Source: Paratissierella segnis
GTDB taxonomy: Bacteria > Bacillota > Clostridia > Tissierellales > Tissierellaceae
NCBI RefSeq assembly: GCF_014385195.1
Contig: NZ_JACRTG010000026.1
Coordinates: 1 to 63,683 of the forward strand
Length of the DNA: 63,683 nt
Reading direction: 5' to 3'
A program made the translations under genes and the position numbers. Under the pieces are notes generated by a model that was given only the letters and a program-made list of their open reading frames with translations, ran no database searches and was not told the origin of the DNA. This document shows positions 1 to 7,011 of the stretch, in pieces (position 1 is the first letter of the stretch; each line of letters begins with the position of its first letter).

Positions 1-105
1 GGTACAATATACTTAATCAAACGACCTTTGAAAGAGTCGGTTTTAATATTATATTACTTTGTATTCTTTTACCAATTATTAATTAAAGAATGAGAATACA
101 CAAAA

Positions 106-549
106 TTATTTACACTGCCTTAGCTTCATTAATGAATCTTTAAATAATTCAACAGCAGTACTTCTATCTTCTGCTGTGCCTCCTTTAATGTATCCAAATA
201 CAATTCCTGCATTAAAATTTGATGCAAATTCTATGAGCTTTTTACACTTTTCAATTGTCATATTTCTAATATCTTTGTTTGTATCTGATAGAGACAAATT
301 ATACTTACTAGCAATACTGCCGGTTGCAATCTTGGTTAAATTTACATCAAATTCATTTAGATAATTTTTAAATTCTATGGGGTTAATTTGTTCAAATTCA
401 GTAAGGTTTAATTCCATTCCAGTTATATTATTTTCTTTAAGAATATTTAGCTTATTCTTTAATTCTTCGCTGTAAACATCATCTATTTTTCCCAGATGTA
501 TTGCTATTTTTGGTTGAAATTGATAATTATTCTCTAAGTATTTTTCCAT
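106..549 (-). pseudogene. Truncated sugar-phosphate isomerase/epimerase (IolO-like TIM barrel), N-terminal half only
   Basis: A 147-residue reading frame keeps a proper start: ATG with an AGAAAGG ribosome site upstream on the minus strand. It resembles the first half of AP-endonuclease-2-type TIM-barrel epimerases of the 5-keto-L-gluconate epimerase group, with IATGSIASKYNLSLSD, a following IR..T...C segment and the strand AGIVFGYIKGG. Family members are about 250-290 residues, so the C-terminal metal-binding half is missing. The frame ends in LMKLRQCK and none of the other frames down to position 1 continues the fold. I infer a decayed gene. Its sugar-acid theme matches the neighbouring uxuAB genes. 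The exact former substrate cannot be told. Confidence 0.6.
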
Positions 550-586
550 AATATAATATCCTTTCTAAATTGGTGTTTAAATAAGT

Positions 587-709
587 ATGGAGGAGATTAA
601 AAAGACTCGATTAAAAGCACCTGTATATGTGGGGCAGGTAGCAATTCAAAACATACTCAATCTTGACAGTGATGTTATTGTAACAAAAAATATAGCTTCA
701 AAAAAATAA
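587..709 (+). pseudogene. DUF1667 protein remnant (C-terminal 40 residues)
   Basis: A 40-codon frame, ATG to TAA, translates to a peptide starting MEEIKKTRLKAPVYVG and ending VIVTKNIASKK. From memory of the family this matches the tail of DUF1667 proteins, which are about 120 residues, carry an N-terminal cysteine cluster and sit in glycerol-3-phosphate dehydrogenase (glpA-type) operons; the typical tail reads VKAPVKVGDVVI then a TGVD..ATRN segment. The N-terminal two thirds, including all cysteines, are absent and I see no ribosome site with good spacing. It is most likely a remnant left by a deletion. The possibility that it is expressed as a small peptide is not excluded. Confidence 0.5.
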
Positions 710-750
710 TATATCGTATAGCCAGTTCATTAAGAAACAGGGATATCAAT

Positions 751-793
751 ATTGTCAATACGTTGTATACAACATATTGACAATTGGATACAA
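751..793 (+). promoter_or_regulatory. Palindromic operator pair upstream of uxuAB (GntR/FadR-type)
   Basis: Positions 751-784 form a 34-bp palindrome with a single mismatched pair (761/774): arms ATTGTCAATA and TATTGACAAT around the core TTGTATACAA (763-772). A second near-copy of the core, TTGGATACAA, lies at 784-793, 21 bp on, which is two helical turns. The core fits the TNGTNNNACNA pattern of FadR-subfamily GntR repressors such as UxuR. The sites cover the -35 box and spacer of the promoter, the geometry of repression. No GntR gene lies in the window. Confidence 0.6.
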
Positions 794-805
794 CAACGAT
801 ATTAT
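777..805 (+). promoter_or_regulatory. Sigma-A promoter for uxuAB
   Basis: TTGACA (777-782), a 17-bp spacer and TATTAT (800-805). The -35 hexamer lies inside the right arm of the palindrome and the spacer contains the second operator core. The leader to the uxuA start is about 65 nt. Confidence 0.65.
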
Positions 806-876
806 TGTTATATACTATATTAATCTGATTTTTTATAATAAATACAAAATAAATACAATACAACGAGGTGATATAT

Positions 877-1959
877 TTGAAAATGACATTTAGATGGTTT
901 GGTACTGATGGTGATACAGTAACATTAGATCAAATCAGACAAATTCCTGGCATGTCAGGAATAGTCGGAGCATTATTTGATGTTCCGGTAGGAGAAGTAT
1001 GGCCCATTGAAAAGATAAAAAAATTGAAAGAAGAAGTGGAATCAAAAGGCTTGGAACTTGAAATTATAGAAAGCGTAAATATCCATGAGGACATTAAATT
1101 AGGATTACCTAGTAGAGATAAATACATTGAAAATTATAAACAAACATTGATAAATTTATCTAAATTTGGAATCAAGGTAGTTTGCTACAATTTTATGCCT
1201 GTATTTGACTGGACGCGCTCTGACTTGGCAAAAGTTTTGCCTGACGGTTCAAACGCATTATCCTATAATGAGGAGATTGTACAAAAAATCAAGCCGGATA
1301 AATTAGCAGAGGAAATGGAAGAGAATTCTAAAGGATTGTCTTTGCCTGGCTGGGAACCTGAGAGACTGAAACATCTTAAAGAGTTATTTGATTTGTATAA
1401 GGGTGTGGATGAAGAAAGACTATTTGAAAACTTAGGATATTTTCTAGAACGCATTATCCCAACTGCAGAGAGTTGTGATATAAAAATGGCAATACATCCG
1501 GATGATCCACCCTGGTCTATATTTGGGCTTCCTAGAATTGTCACAAACAAAGAAAACCTAGAAAGAATTATCAATCTAGTTGACAGCCCTTACAATGGGT
1601 TAACTCTTTGCAGCGGATGTTTGGGTGCAAACCCCAGCAACAATATACCTGAAATTATAAGATATTTTGGATCAAAAGGCAGAATTCATTTTGCACATGT
1701 TAGAAATATTAAAATCCATGAAGTAAGAAACTTTGATGAATCATCCCATTTATCTTCAGAAGGATCCTTAGACTTATTTGAGATTATGAAAGCTTATCAT
1801 GATATAGATTTTAAAGGATATATAAGGCCTGACCACGGCAGGATGATATGGGGTGAAGAAGCTCGACCAGGCTATGGATTATACGATAGAGCTCTGGGAG
1901 TGGCATATATAAATGGACTTTGGGAAGCAATAGATAAGATGGAAAGGATGTGTAAATAA
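877..1959 (+). CDS. uxuA: Mannonate dehydratase
   Basis: Dehydrates D-mannonate to 2-keto-3-deoxy-D-gluconate in cytoplasmic hexuronate (glucuronate) catabolism. The protein begins MKMTFRWFGTDGD and carries family features such as YNFMPVFDWTR, AIHPDDPPW, LCSGCLG and HVRNIK, with a YIRPDHGR segment near the end; histidine, cysteine and aspartate residues there are the expected metal ligands. At about 360 residues it is the usual Firmicute length. I choose TTG 877 because GAGGTG (865-870) lies six bases upstream; GTG 868 overlaps that ribosome site. The gene is followed one base later by the reductase gene, so the two are clearly co-transcribed from the promoter at 777-805. Confidence 0.93.
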   Translation: MKMTFRWFGTDGDTVTLDQIRQIPGMSGIVGALFDVPVGEVWPIEKIKKLKEEVESKGLELEIIESVNIHEDIKLGLPSRDKYIENYKQTLINLSKFGIKVVCYNFMPVFDWTRSDLAKVLPDGSNALSYNEEIVQKIKPDKLAEEMEENSKGLSLPGWEPERLKHLKELFDLYKGVDEERLFENLGYFLERIIPTAESCDIKMAIHPDDPPWSIFGLPRIVTNKENLERIINLVDSPYNGLTLCSGCLGANPSNNIPEIIRYFGSKGRIHFAHVRNIKIHEVRNFDESSHLSSEGSLDLFEIMKAYHDIDFKGYIRPDHGRMIWGEEARPGYGLYDRALGVAYINGLWEAIDKMERMCK

Positions 1960-1960
1960 C

Positions 1961-2803
1961 ATGAAACCATTAGAAGGAAAGGTAGCGGTAGTAACCGGTG
2001 GCGGTGGTGTTTTAGGGACTGGGTTTTGTGAAGAGTTGGCACGACAAGGAGCAAAAGTTGCCGTATTAAGTCTTCATGCCGAAAATGCAGAAAAAGTAGC
2101 TTCCAAAATCAGAGAAAATGGTGGAGAAGCCATAGGTTTAGCATGTGATGTATTGGATATCAATAGCGTTAAGAAATCTGATGAAATTATCTTCGAAAAA
2201 TTCGGGGCATATGATATTTTATTAAACGCAGCAGGTGGAAATCATCCAAAAGCGATAACAACTAAAGAAACTTTAGAATTAAGTGATTTAGAAAACAAGG
2301 ACGAGAGTATAATAACCTTTTTTAATTTAGACGTTAATGGGTTCAATCATGTATTCAATCTAAACTTCATCGGTACATTGATACCAACCCAAATATTTTC
2401 TAAGAGAATGATTGGAAGAGAAGGGACAACGATAATCAATATTTCATCAATGAGCGCTCCATGTCCTATGACTAAGGTACCGGCATATAGTGCTGCGAAA
2501 GCTGCAATTGAAAACTTTACTCAATGGTTAGCTGTTCATCTGGCTGATGTCGGCATAAGAGTAAATGCTATAGCACCGGGATTTTTCTCAACAAAACAAA
2601 ACCAAGAATTATTATATAACAAAGACGGATCTTTAACTGAAAGGTCTAATAAAATAATAGCTCATACTCCAATGAGAAGGTTCGGAGTCCCGGAGGATTT
2701 ATTAGGGACACTTGTATATCTTTGTGATGACAATCTATCAGGATTTGTTACAGGGGTTGTAATACCTGTAGATGGTGGATTTATGGCATATTCCGGAGTT
2801 TAA
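1961..2803 (+). CDS. uxuB: D-mannonate oxidoreductase (SDR family)
   Basis: An NAD(P)-dependent short-chain dehydrogenase of 280 residues, expected to interconvert D-fructuronate and D-mannonate one step before UxuA. The Rossmann glycine motif is TGGGGVLGTGF near residue 12-22; NAAGG, the catalytic serine in NISSMSAP and YSAAKAA (Tyr and Lys of the YxxxK motif) are all present, and the tail PVDGGFMAYSGV is typical. It follows uxuA with one intergenic base. Firmicutes often use this SDR enzyme instead of the unrelated enterobacterial UxuB. The assignment rests on family resemblance plus the uxuA neighbour. Confidence 0.88.
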   Translation: MKPLEGKVAVVTGGGGVLGTGFCEELARQGAKVAVLSLHAENAEKVASKIRENGGEAIGLACDVLDINSVKKSDEIIFEKFGAYDILLNAAGGNHPKAITTKETLELSDLENKDESIITFFNLDVNGFNHVFNLNFIGTLIPTQIFSKRMIGREGTTIINISSMSAPCPMTKVPAYSAAKAAIENFTQWLAVHLADVGIRVNAIAPGFFSTKQNQELLYNKDGSLTERSNKIIAHTPMRRFGVPEDLLGTLVYLCDDNLSGFVTGVVIPVDGGFMAYSGV

Positions 2804-2831
2804 AAATATTTGACAATTATGGCTTGTAATA

Positions 2832-2858
2832 GGGGAGGCTTCCATACCTCCCCTTATT
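2832..2858 (+). terminator. Terminator after uxuAB
   Basis: GGGGAGG (2832-2838) pairs with CCTCCCC (2847-2853), loop of eight bases, followed by TTATTT. It closes the uxu operon. Confidence 0.75.
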
Positions 2859-2974
2859 TGACTTATTTAGGCATCGTTATTATAATAATAAGATATGAGA
2901 TTAAAAAATAAAAAAATAAATTTTCTAAGAAGGGGTTGAAATGACTTTTTAGTTAAAGAAGGGACTTGAGCAGT

Positions 2975-4318
2975 TTGAATGGATTAAAAAAAGCCGGCTT
3001 GTTTTCTAATAGGGATCTTATAAATCTGATAATACCCCTAATTATTGAACAGTTATTAGCAGTAACAGTAGGGATGGCAGATACTATAATGGTAGCAAGC
3101 GTTGGGGAGAGTGCGGTTTCTGCTGTTTCTCTGGTTGATTCAATAAGTATTTTACTTATAAATATATTTGCAGCTTTAGCAACAGGAGGAGCAGTAGTTG
3201 CGGGCCATTATATAGGGGAAAGGAAAGAAGAAAAAGCAAAAGAAGCAGGGGAACAGTTGATTGCATTTGTAACAGTTATTTCTATTATTATAATGATTAT
3301 TATGTATATAGGACGTGAATTCATATTGCACAAGGTATTTGGAGCCATAGATCCGGATGTAGCATCATATGCCAATACCTATATGTCAATAGTCTTTGCC
3401 AGCATCCCCTTTATAGCAATCTACAACAGTGGTGCTGCATTGTTTAGGACTATGGGAGATTCAAAAACGACAATGGTAACATCTTTAATCATGAATGCAA
3501 TAAACGTAATAGGTAACGCTACATTAGTATTTGGATTTAAAATGGGTGTCGCAGGAGTAGCTATTCCTACTTTAGTTTCAAGAGGTGTTGCAGCCTTAAT
3601 TATAATGATATTATTAAGAGATGATCATCTTTCAATTAATATTAATGATTATTCTAAATATAAGTATAATGGGAAGATGGTAAAAAATATTCTTGATATA
3701 GGTATACCGAATGGAATAGAAAATAGCATGTTTCAATTGGGTAAAATTATGTTGTTAAGTGTTGTTTCAGAATTTGGAACGGCTTCGATTGCTGCAAATG
3801 CAGTAGCAAATACAGTTACAGCTTTTCAGAACTTACCTTCTAAAGCAATTGGATTAGGCTTGATAACGGTAGTCAGTCAATGTGTAGGGGCAGTAGACTA
3901 TGAACAAGCCAGGTATTATACAAAAAAACTTCTTAAATATGCTTATATTTCATTATTACTTATTAATTCAGTTGTAATATTAGCATTGCCATTTATATTA
4001 AAGATATATAATCTGTCAACTATAACGGCTAAAATGGCTAGAAATGTTATTATCTTTTATGGAATAAATGCATGTATATCATGGTCTTCGTCATTTACAT
4101 TGCCTAATACCTTACGTGCATCTAATGATGTACGTTATGCTATGATAGTAAGCGTTGCTTCCATGTGGATTACAAGAATAGGTTTAGGAGTTATTTTGGC
4201 TAAAAACTTTAATTTAGGTATGTATGGTGTTTGGATTGCCATGATTGCTGATTGGTATGTCAGAAGCTTATTTTTCATAATCAGGTATAAAGGAAATAAA
4301 TGGGAAGAGGCAAGATAA
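2975..4318 (+). CDS. MATE family multidrug/cation efflux transporter
   Basis: A polytopic membrane protein of about 447 residues with roughly twelve hydrophobic segments, including LIIPLIIEQLLAVTVGMADT in the first helices, which is the hallmark of MatE proteins. A second MatE repeat follows after about residue 230 (IPNGIENSMFQLGKIMLLS). The family exports drugs or metabolites in exchange for Na+ or H+; the substrate cannot be told. AGAAGGG (2957-2963) sits eleven bases before TTG 2975 but only two before TTG 2966, so I prefer 2975. A tiny frame, ATG ACT TTT TAG at 2941 with its own AAGAAGGGG, precedes it. Single-gene unit closed by the hairpin at 4326. Confidence 0.9.
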   Translation: MNGLKKAGLFSNRDLINLIIPLIIEQLLAVTVGMADTIMVASVGESAVSAVSLVDSISILLINIFAALATGGAVVAGHYIGERKEEKAKEAGEQLIAFVTVISIIIMIIMYIGREFILHKVFGAIDPDVASYANTYMSIVFASIPFIAIYNSGAALFRTMGDSKTTMVTSLIMNAINVIGNATLVFGFKMGVAGVAIPTLVSRGVAALIIMILLRDDHLSININDYSKYKYNGKMVKNILDIGIPNGIENSMFQLGKIMLLSVVSEFGTASIAANAVANTVTAFQNLPSKAIGLGLITVVSQCVGAVDYEQARYYTKKLLKYAYISLLLINSVVILALPFILKIYNLSTITAKMARNVIIFYGINACISWSSSFTLPNTLRASNDVRYAMIVSVASMWITRIGLGVILAKNFNLGMYGVWIAMIADWYVRSLFFIIRYKGNKWEEAR

Positions 4319-4325
4319 AATTTCA

Positions 4326-4352
4326 GGGAGGCATTTTATACCTCCCCAATTT
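4326..4352. terminator. Convergent terminator hairpin
   Basis: GGGAGG (4326-4331) pairs with CCTCCC (4341-4346), then CAATTTTA on the + strand. It lies between the stops of the MATE gene and the minus-strand gene at 4352 and may serve both. Confidence 0.6.
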
Positions 4353-4843
4353 TACATATCTTTTCTATTTATTTTTCCACTTTCGTCAAGTACCATTTCT
4401 GTTATTTTCGTAACTTTTGGAATGCTATTTACTTTATCACATTCAATTGTATGGATTTTCTTACCAATTCCCGTTTCACTTTTAAAATTGGTTTTAAGTA
4501 TTTTCATCAAAGAAACAGGATGTTCAGGCTCCTTTAGAGAAATAAATGCCGTATTAGGCTTTGATATTGCTTCTTCTATAAGTTTTTCAAAATCTAAATT
4601 ATCTAATCCTGGTATTAAAAAGAATTCTACATCTTTTTCTAAATCTTCGAAGCCTTTGACTTGAACATTCGAAAAGCTATTTTTAGCCACAGCCATAAGT
4701 GATGCCATCAAAGGACGAATTCCGGCTGATCTGTGTCCTGAAACGACTATAGACTCCTTTCTCATTATGGCAGTTTCAATATATTGACCCTGTTCTTCTG
4801 TCATCATTTCTTGGTCTACAAACTTTTTTATCATTGTATCCAT
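4352..4843 (-). CDS. Uncharacterised protein with degenerate P-loop (secretion-ATPase-like)
   Basis: A 163-residue soluble protein. The segment SIVVSGHRSAGIRPLMASL (about residues 31-49) looks like the P-loop region of CpaF/VirB11-type secretion ATPases, but the Walker A lysine position reads isoleucine (GHRSAGIR). The later strands (VEFFLIPGLDN, TAFISLKEPEH) could be Walker-B and sensor-like strands. It is much shorter than a true type II/IV secretion ATPase and lacks an obvious hexamer domain. It stands alone, convergent with the MATE gene. I see no catalytic residues that would support ATP hydrolysis, so the function is unknown; a regulatory or structural remnant of the family is one reading. 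Confidence 0.7.
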   Translation of the reverse strand: MDTMIKKFVDQEMMTEEQGQYIETAIMRKESIVVSGHRSAGIRPLMASLMAVAKNSFSNVQVKGFEDLEKDVEFFLIPGLDNLDFEKLIEEAISKPNTAFISLKEPEHPVSLMKILKTNFKSETGIGKKIHTIECDKVNSIPKVTKITEMVLDESGKINRKDM

Positions 4844-4899
4844 ACCATAATTACCCCCCGAAAATTATATTTTTAGTTATAAAAAGGATTTCTAACTAA

Positions 4900-4958
4900 T
4901 TGCGTATTGTGAACTGCCAATTATCAATTGTGAACTGTGAATTGTAAATTGTAACTGT
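4900..4958. repeat. Intergenic degenerate TGTGAAT/C repeat, copy A
   Basis: Contains GTATTGTGAACTG, then CAATTGTGAACTGTGAATTG and GTAAATTGTAAC, that is, several degenerate 7-9 base units built on ATTGTGAA(T/C)TG. The same units recur at 12563, 29871 (opposite strand) and 49008. Confidence 0.6.
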
Positions 4959-5067
4959 CTTATATTATTGTACCATTGATTTTAATAAAATGTATACTTT
5001 TTCTCCAGTTGATGGTAATATATTAGATAATTGACATATGTTATAATAAATTTAATTAGGTGATGAT

Positions 5068-5544
5068 ATGGAATATAACTATTTAAAAATGGAAGTAAAA
5101 AAATCTATTGCATTAATAGCACACGATAATATGAAAAAGGAACTCATAGACTGGGTTTATGAACATAGAGAAATCTTAGGCAAACACTATCTTCGCGGAA
5201 CAGGAACTACTGCAAAATTGGTAGCAGAGAAAACCGGATTGCCTGTGAAATTATATAAATCAGGTCCTTTGGGAGGAGATCAGCAGATAGGTGCAAGGAT
5301 TGCTGAGGAAAAGATTAACTTAATGATTTTCTTTTGGGATCCTTTAGAAGCTCAACCACATGATCCGGATGTCAAGGCTTTATTAAGGATTGCTGTATTA
5401 TATAATATACCTGTTGCTAATAATAGGGCAACTGCTGACTTTATACTTTCCTCCCCGTTAATGAGTATGGAATATAATAGAAAACTTATAAACTATTCAA
5501 AGTTAATGATTACTAGAACAGCAAAATTTCTAAACGAAAATTAA
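5068..5544 (+). CDS. mgsA: Methylglyoxal synthase
   Basis: Converts dihydroxyacetone phosphate to methylglyoxal and phosphate, a cytoplasmic bypass of lower glycolysis that relieves phosphosugar stress. The 158-residue sequence carries IALIAHDNMKKEL, the phosphate-binding TGTTAKLV, KSGPLGGDQQIGARI with the catalytic aspartate of the GGDQ motif, FFWDPLEAQPHDPDVKALLR and VPVANNRATADF, all diagnostic for MgsA. ATG 5068 follows TAGGTGATGAT; an internal ATG at residue 8 is possible but the family often carries a short extension. Monocistronic, with a TATAAT-like box around 5042. Confidence 0.95.
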   Translation: MEYNYLKMEVKKSIALIAHDNMKKELIDWVYEHREILGKHYLRGTGTTAKLVAEKTGLPVKLYKSGPLGGDQQIGARIAEEKINLMIFFWDPLEAQPHDPDVKALLRIAVLYNIPVANNRATADFILSSPLMSMEYNRKLINYSKLMITRTAKFLNEN

Positions 5545-5582
5545 GTTTATCATAGAATAACCACATAATTTCTGAAATAAAC

Positions 5583-5611
5583 TTGCAAAATATGTACTTT
5601 AGTGTTAGAAT
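5583..5611 (+). promoter_or_regulatory. Promoter of the cold shock gene with long leader
   Basis: TTGCAA (5583-5588), 17-bp spacer, TAGAAT (5606-5611). It predicts a leader of about 130 nt before the csp start, including the small hairpin CCGTG-T-CACGG near 5670. Long structured leaders are known to act as cold sensors for cspA-type genes; here that is an inference. Confidence 0.5.
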
Positions 5612-5747
5612 TAATTGTAGCTTTAATTCAGTAGTAATATTTTGAAACAATAATTTCTGTTTTTTTACCGTGTCACGGCATATCTGAAGAAATTTTATTG
5701 TTGGTGATTACAATGAATTAAAGAAATAAAATTTCGGAGGTATTGCA

Positions 5748-5945
5748 ATGAAGGGTACAGTAAAATGGTTTAACGCAGAAAAAGGTTTTGGTTTCATTAC
5801 TACAGAAGAAGGAAATGATGTATTTGCTCATTTCTCACAAATTCAAAAAGATGGATTCAAGACTCTAGAAGAAGGTCAAGAAGTTGAATTCAACGTTGTT
5901 GAAGGACAAAAAGGCTTACAAGCTGAAAATATAACTATTATATAG
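5748..5945 (+). CDS. Cold shock protein (CspA/CspB family)
   Basis: A 65-residue OB-fold RNA chaperone. It has the canonical start MKGTVKWFNAEKGFGFIT with RNP1 (KGFGFI) and RNP2 (VFAHFSQI), ending QAENITII. It binds single-stranded RNA and DNA and melts mRNA structure on cold shock or during general growth. The ribosome site CGGAGG is spaced seven bases from the ATG. Single gene with its own promoter at 5583 and terminator at 5962. Family members are usually present in several copies, so a specific letter cannot be assigned. Confidence 0.96.
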   Translation: MKGTVKWFNAEKGFGFITTEEGNDVFAHFSQIQKDGFKTLEEGQEVEFNVVEGQKGLQAENITII

Positions 5946-5961
5946 TTAATGAAAATGCTTA

Positions 5962-5992
5962 CCCCTTAGAGTTATCTCTAAGGGGTTTTGTA
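5962..5992 (+). terminator. Terminator after csp
   Basis: CCCCTTAGAG (5962-5971), loop TTAT, CTCTAAGGGG (5976-5985), then TTTTGTATTTT: a perfect 10-bp stem with T run. Confidence 0.9.
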
Positions 5993-6060
5993 TTTTATTG
6001 ACATATATATACATATATGATACGGTTAATAAAATTTAATTTAAAAAGCGAGGTAAATTG

Positions 6061-6813
6061 ATGAGTGAAGAAAAACTAGTTGCGATTGTAAACGGTAAGG
6101 AAATAAGTAGAGATGATGTGTTGAAGTTTTTAAATGATATGGACCCTCAAATGGCAATGCAATTTAAATCACCGGAAGGTATTCGAAGGGTTATAGACGA
6201 GATGGTAAATCAAGAATTACTTTATTTTGATGCTAAAGATTCAAATTTTGAAGAGGAAGCTGAATTTATTAGCGGCTTGGAATTAGCAAAAACAGTGCTT
6301 CTAAAAAGCTATGCTTTTAATAAGATTATGCAAGGTATCGAAGTTAATGAAGAAGAAGTAATAGGCTATTACAATTCACATAAAGCTGATTTTCACAATG
6401 ATGAATCAGCAAAAGCCAGTCATATATTAGTTGATACAGAAGCGAAAGCCAATGATATTCTTGATGAAATCAACGATGGACTATCTTTTGAAGATGCAGC
6501 AAGAAGATATTCATCATGTCCGTCCAAGGAAGTAGGTGGAGATTTGGGTAAATTTTCTCGAGGACAAATGGTTCCGGAATTTGAAAATGAGGCATTTTCA
6601 ATGGAAGTTGGGATGATATCCAAACCTGTAAAAACTAAATTTGGATATCACTTGATAAAATTGGTTGAGAAATATCCTGAATTGGAAAGCACATTTGAAG
6701 AAGCTAAGGATGATATTTATCATGAAGTTTTAAGATTAAAACAACAGAGAGAATATTTGAATAAGATAGATGAACTTAAAGAGAAGTATGAAGTTCAAAT
6801 TATTAATGACTAA
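6061..6813 (+). CDS. PpiC-type peptidyl-prolyl cis-trans isomerase (parvulin), cytoplasmic
   Basis: About 250 residues. An N-terminal SurA-N-like helical part (VAIVNGKEISRDDVLKFL onward) is followed by a parvulin domain from about residue 118: SAKASHILVDTEAKA, DAARRYSSCPSK, GGDLGKFSRGQMVPEFE and KTKFGYHLIKLVEK. It catalyses proline isomerisation and assists folding. Unlike PrsA it has no signal peptide or lipobox, so it should act in the cytoplasm. ATG 6061 is preferred over TTG 6058 because GCGAGGT ends six bases upstream. Stand-alone gene between two terminators. Confidence 0.92.
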   Translation: MSEEKLVAIVNGKEISRDDVLKFLNDMDPQMAMQFKSPEGIRRVIDEMVNQELLYFDAKDSNFEEEAEFISGLELAKTVLLKSYAFNKIMQGIEVNEEEVIGYYNSHKADFHNDESAKASHILVDTEAKANDILDEINDGLSFEDAARRYSSCPSKEVGGDLGKFSRGQMVPEFENEAFSMEVGMISKPVKTKFGYHLIKLVEKYPELESTFEEAKDDIYHEVLRLKQQREYLNKIDELKEKYEVQIIND

Positions 6814-6814
6814 A

Positions 6815-6840
6815 GGAGCGAATTTTCGCTTCTTATTTTT
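6815..6840 (+). terminator. Terminator after parvulin gene
   Basis: GGAGCGAA (6815-6822) pairs with TTCGCTTC (6825-6832), one G-T pair, followed by TTATTTTTT. Confidence 0.7.
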
Positions 6841-6868
6841 TATGTGATTTTCAAATTATTATGTATAT

Positions 6869-6950
6869 GACACCATTTCAACTGAAGAAGGTGCTACTCG
6901 TCCGTTTTCAGGGCACCTCCAACTTGTGCGTGAAAGTGAAGTTTTTTATT
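6869..6950 (+). other. Unassigned structured stretch upstream of the RelA/SpoT-like gene
   Basis: A relatively GC-rich island in an AT-rich gap. AGGTGC (6889-6894) pairs perfectly with GCACCT (6913-6918) around an 18-nt loop, and about 22 bases later a run GTTTTTTATTT follows. It could be a small RNA, an attenuator or a relic; I do not recognise a known family. A TATAAT-like box at about 6975 is the likely promoter of the next gene, which argues against this being its leader. Confidence 0.3.
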
Positions 6951-7011
6951 TGTACTATAATTTCTTAATTGTGATATAATTATTGTGAACTAAATAAAGG
7001 GGGTTCACTTT

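Noticed and set aside
20..52. Hairpin-like ACGAC/GTCGG stretch with TTTT at the left edge
   Set aside because: The stem is short with a bulge, and the gene it would terminate is outside the window; not enough to call a terminator.
763..793. Catabolite-response (cre) site in the uxu promoter
   Set aside because: The central CG and flanking bases of the cre consensus are not matched; the cores fit a GntR pattern better.
2941..2952. Three-codon frame ATG ACT TTT TAG with its own ribosome site before the MATE gene
   Set aside because: Could be a leader minicistron, but such short frames arise by chance in AT-rich sequence; no other support.
6889..6918. Reading the 6889-6918 hairpin as signal recognition particle RNA
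   Set aside because: The conserved SRP tetraloop and internal-loop motifs (GGAA, AGCA) are absent.
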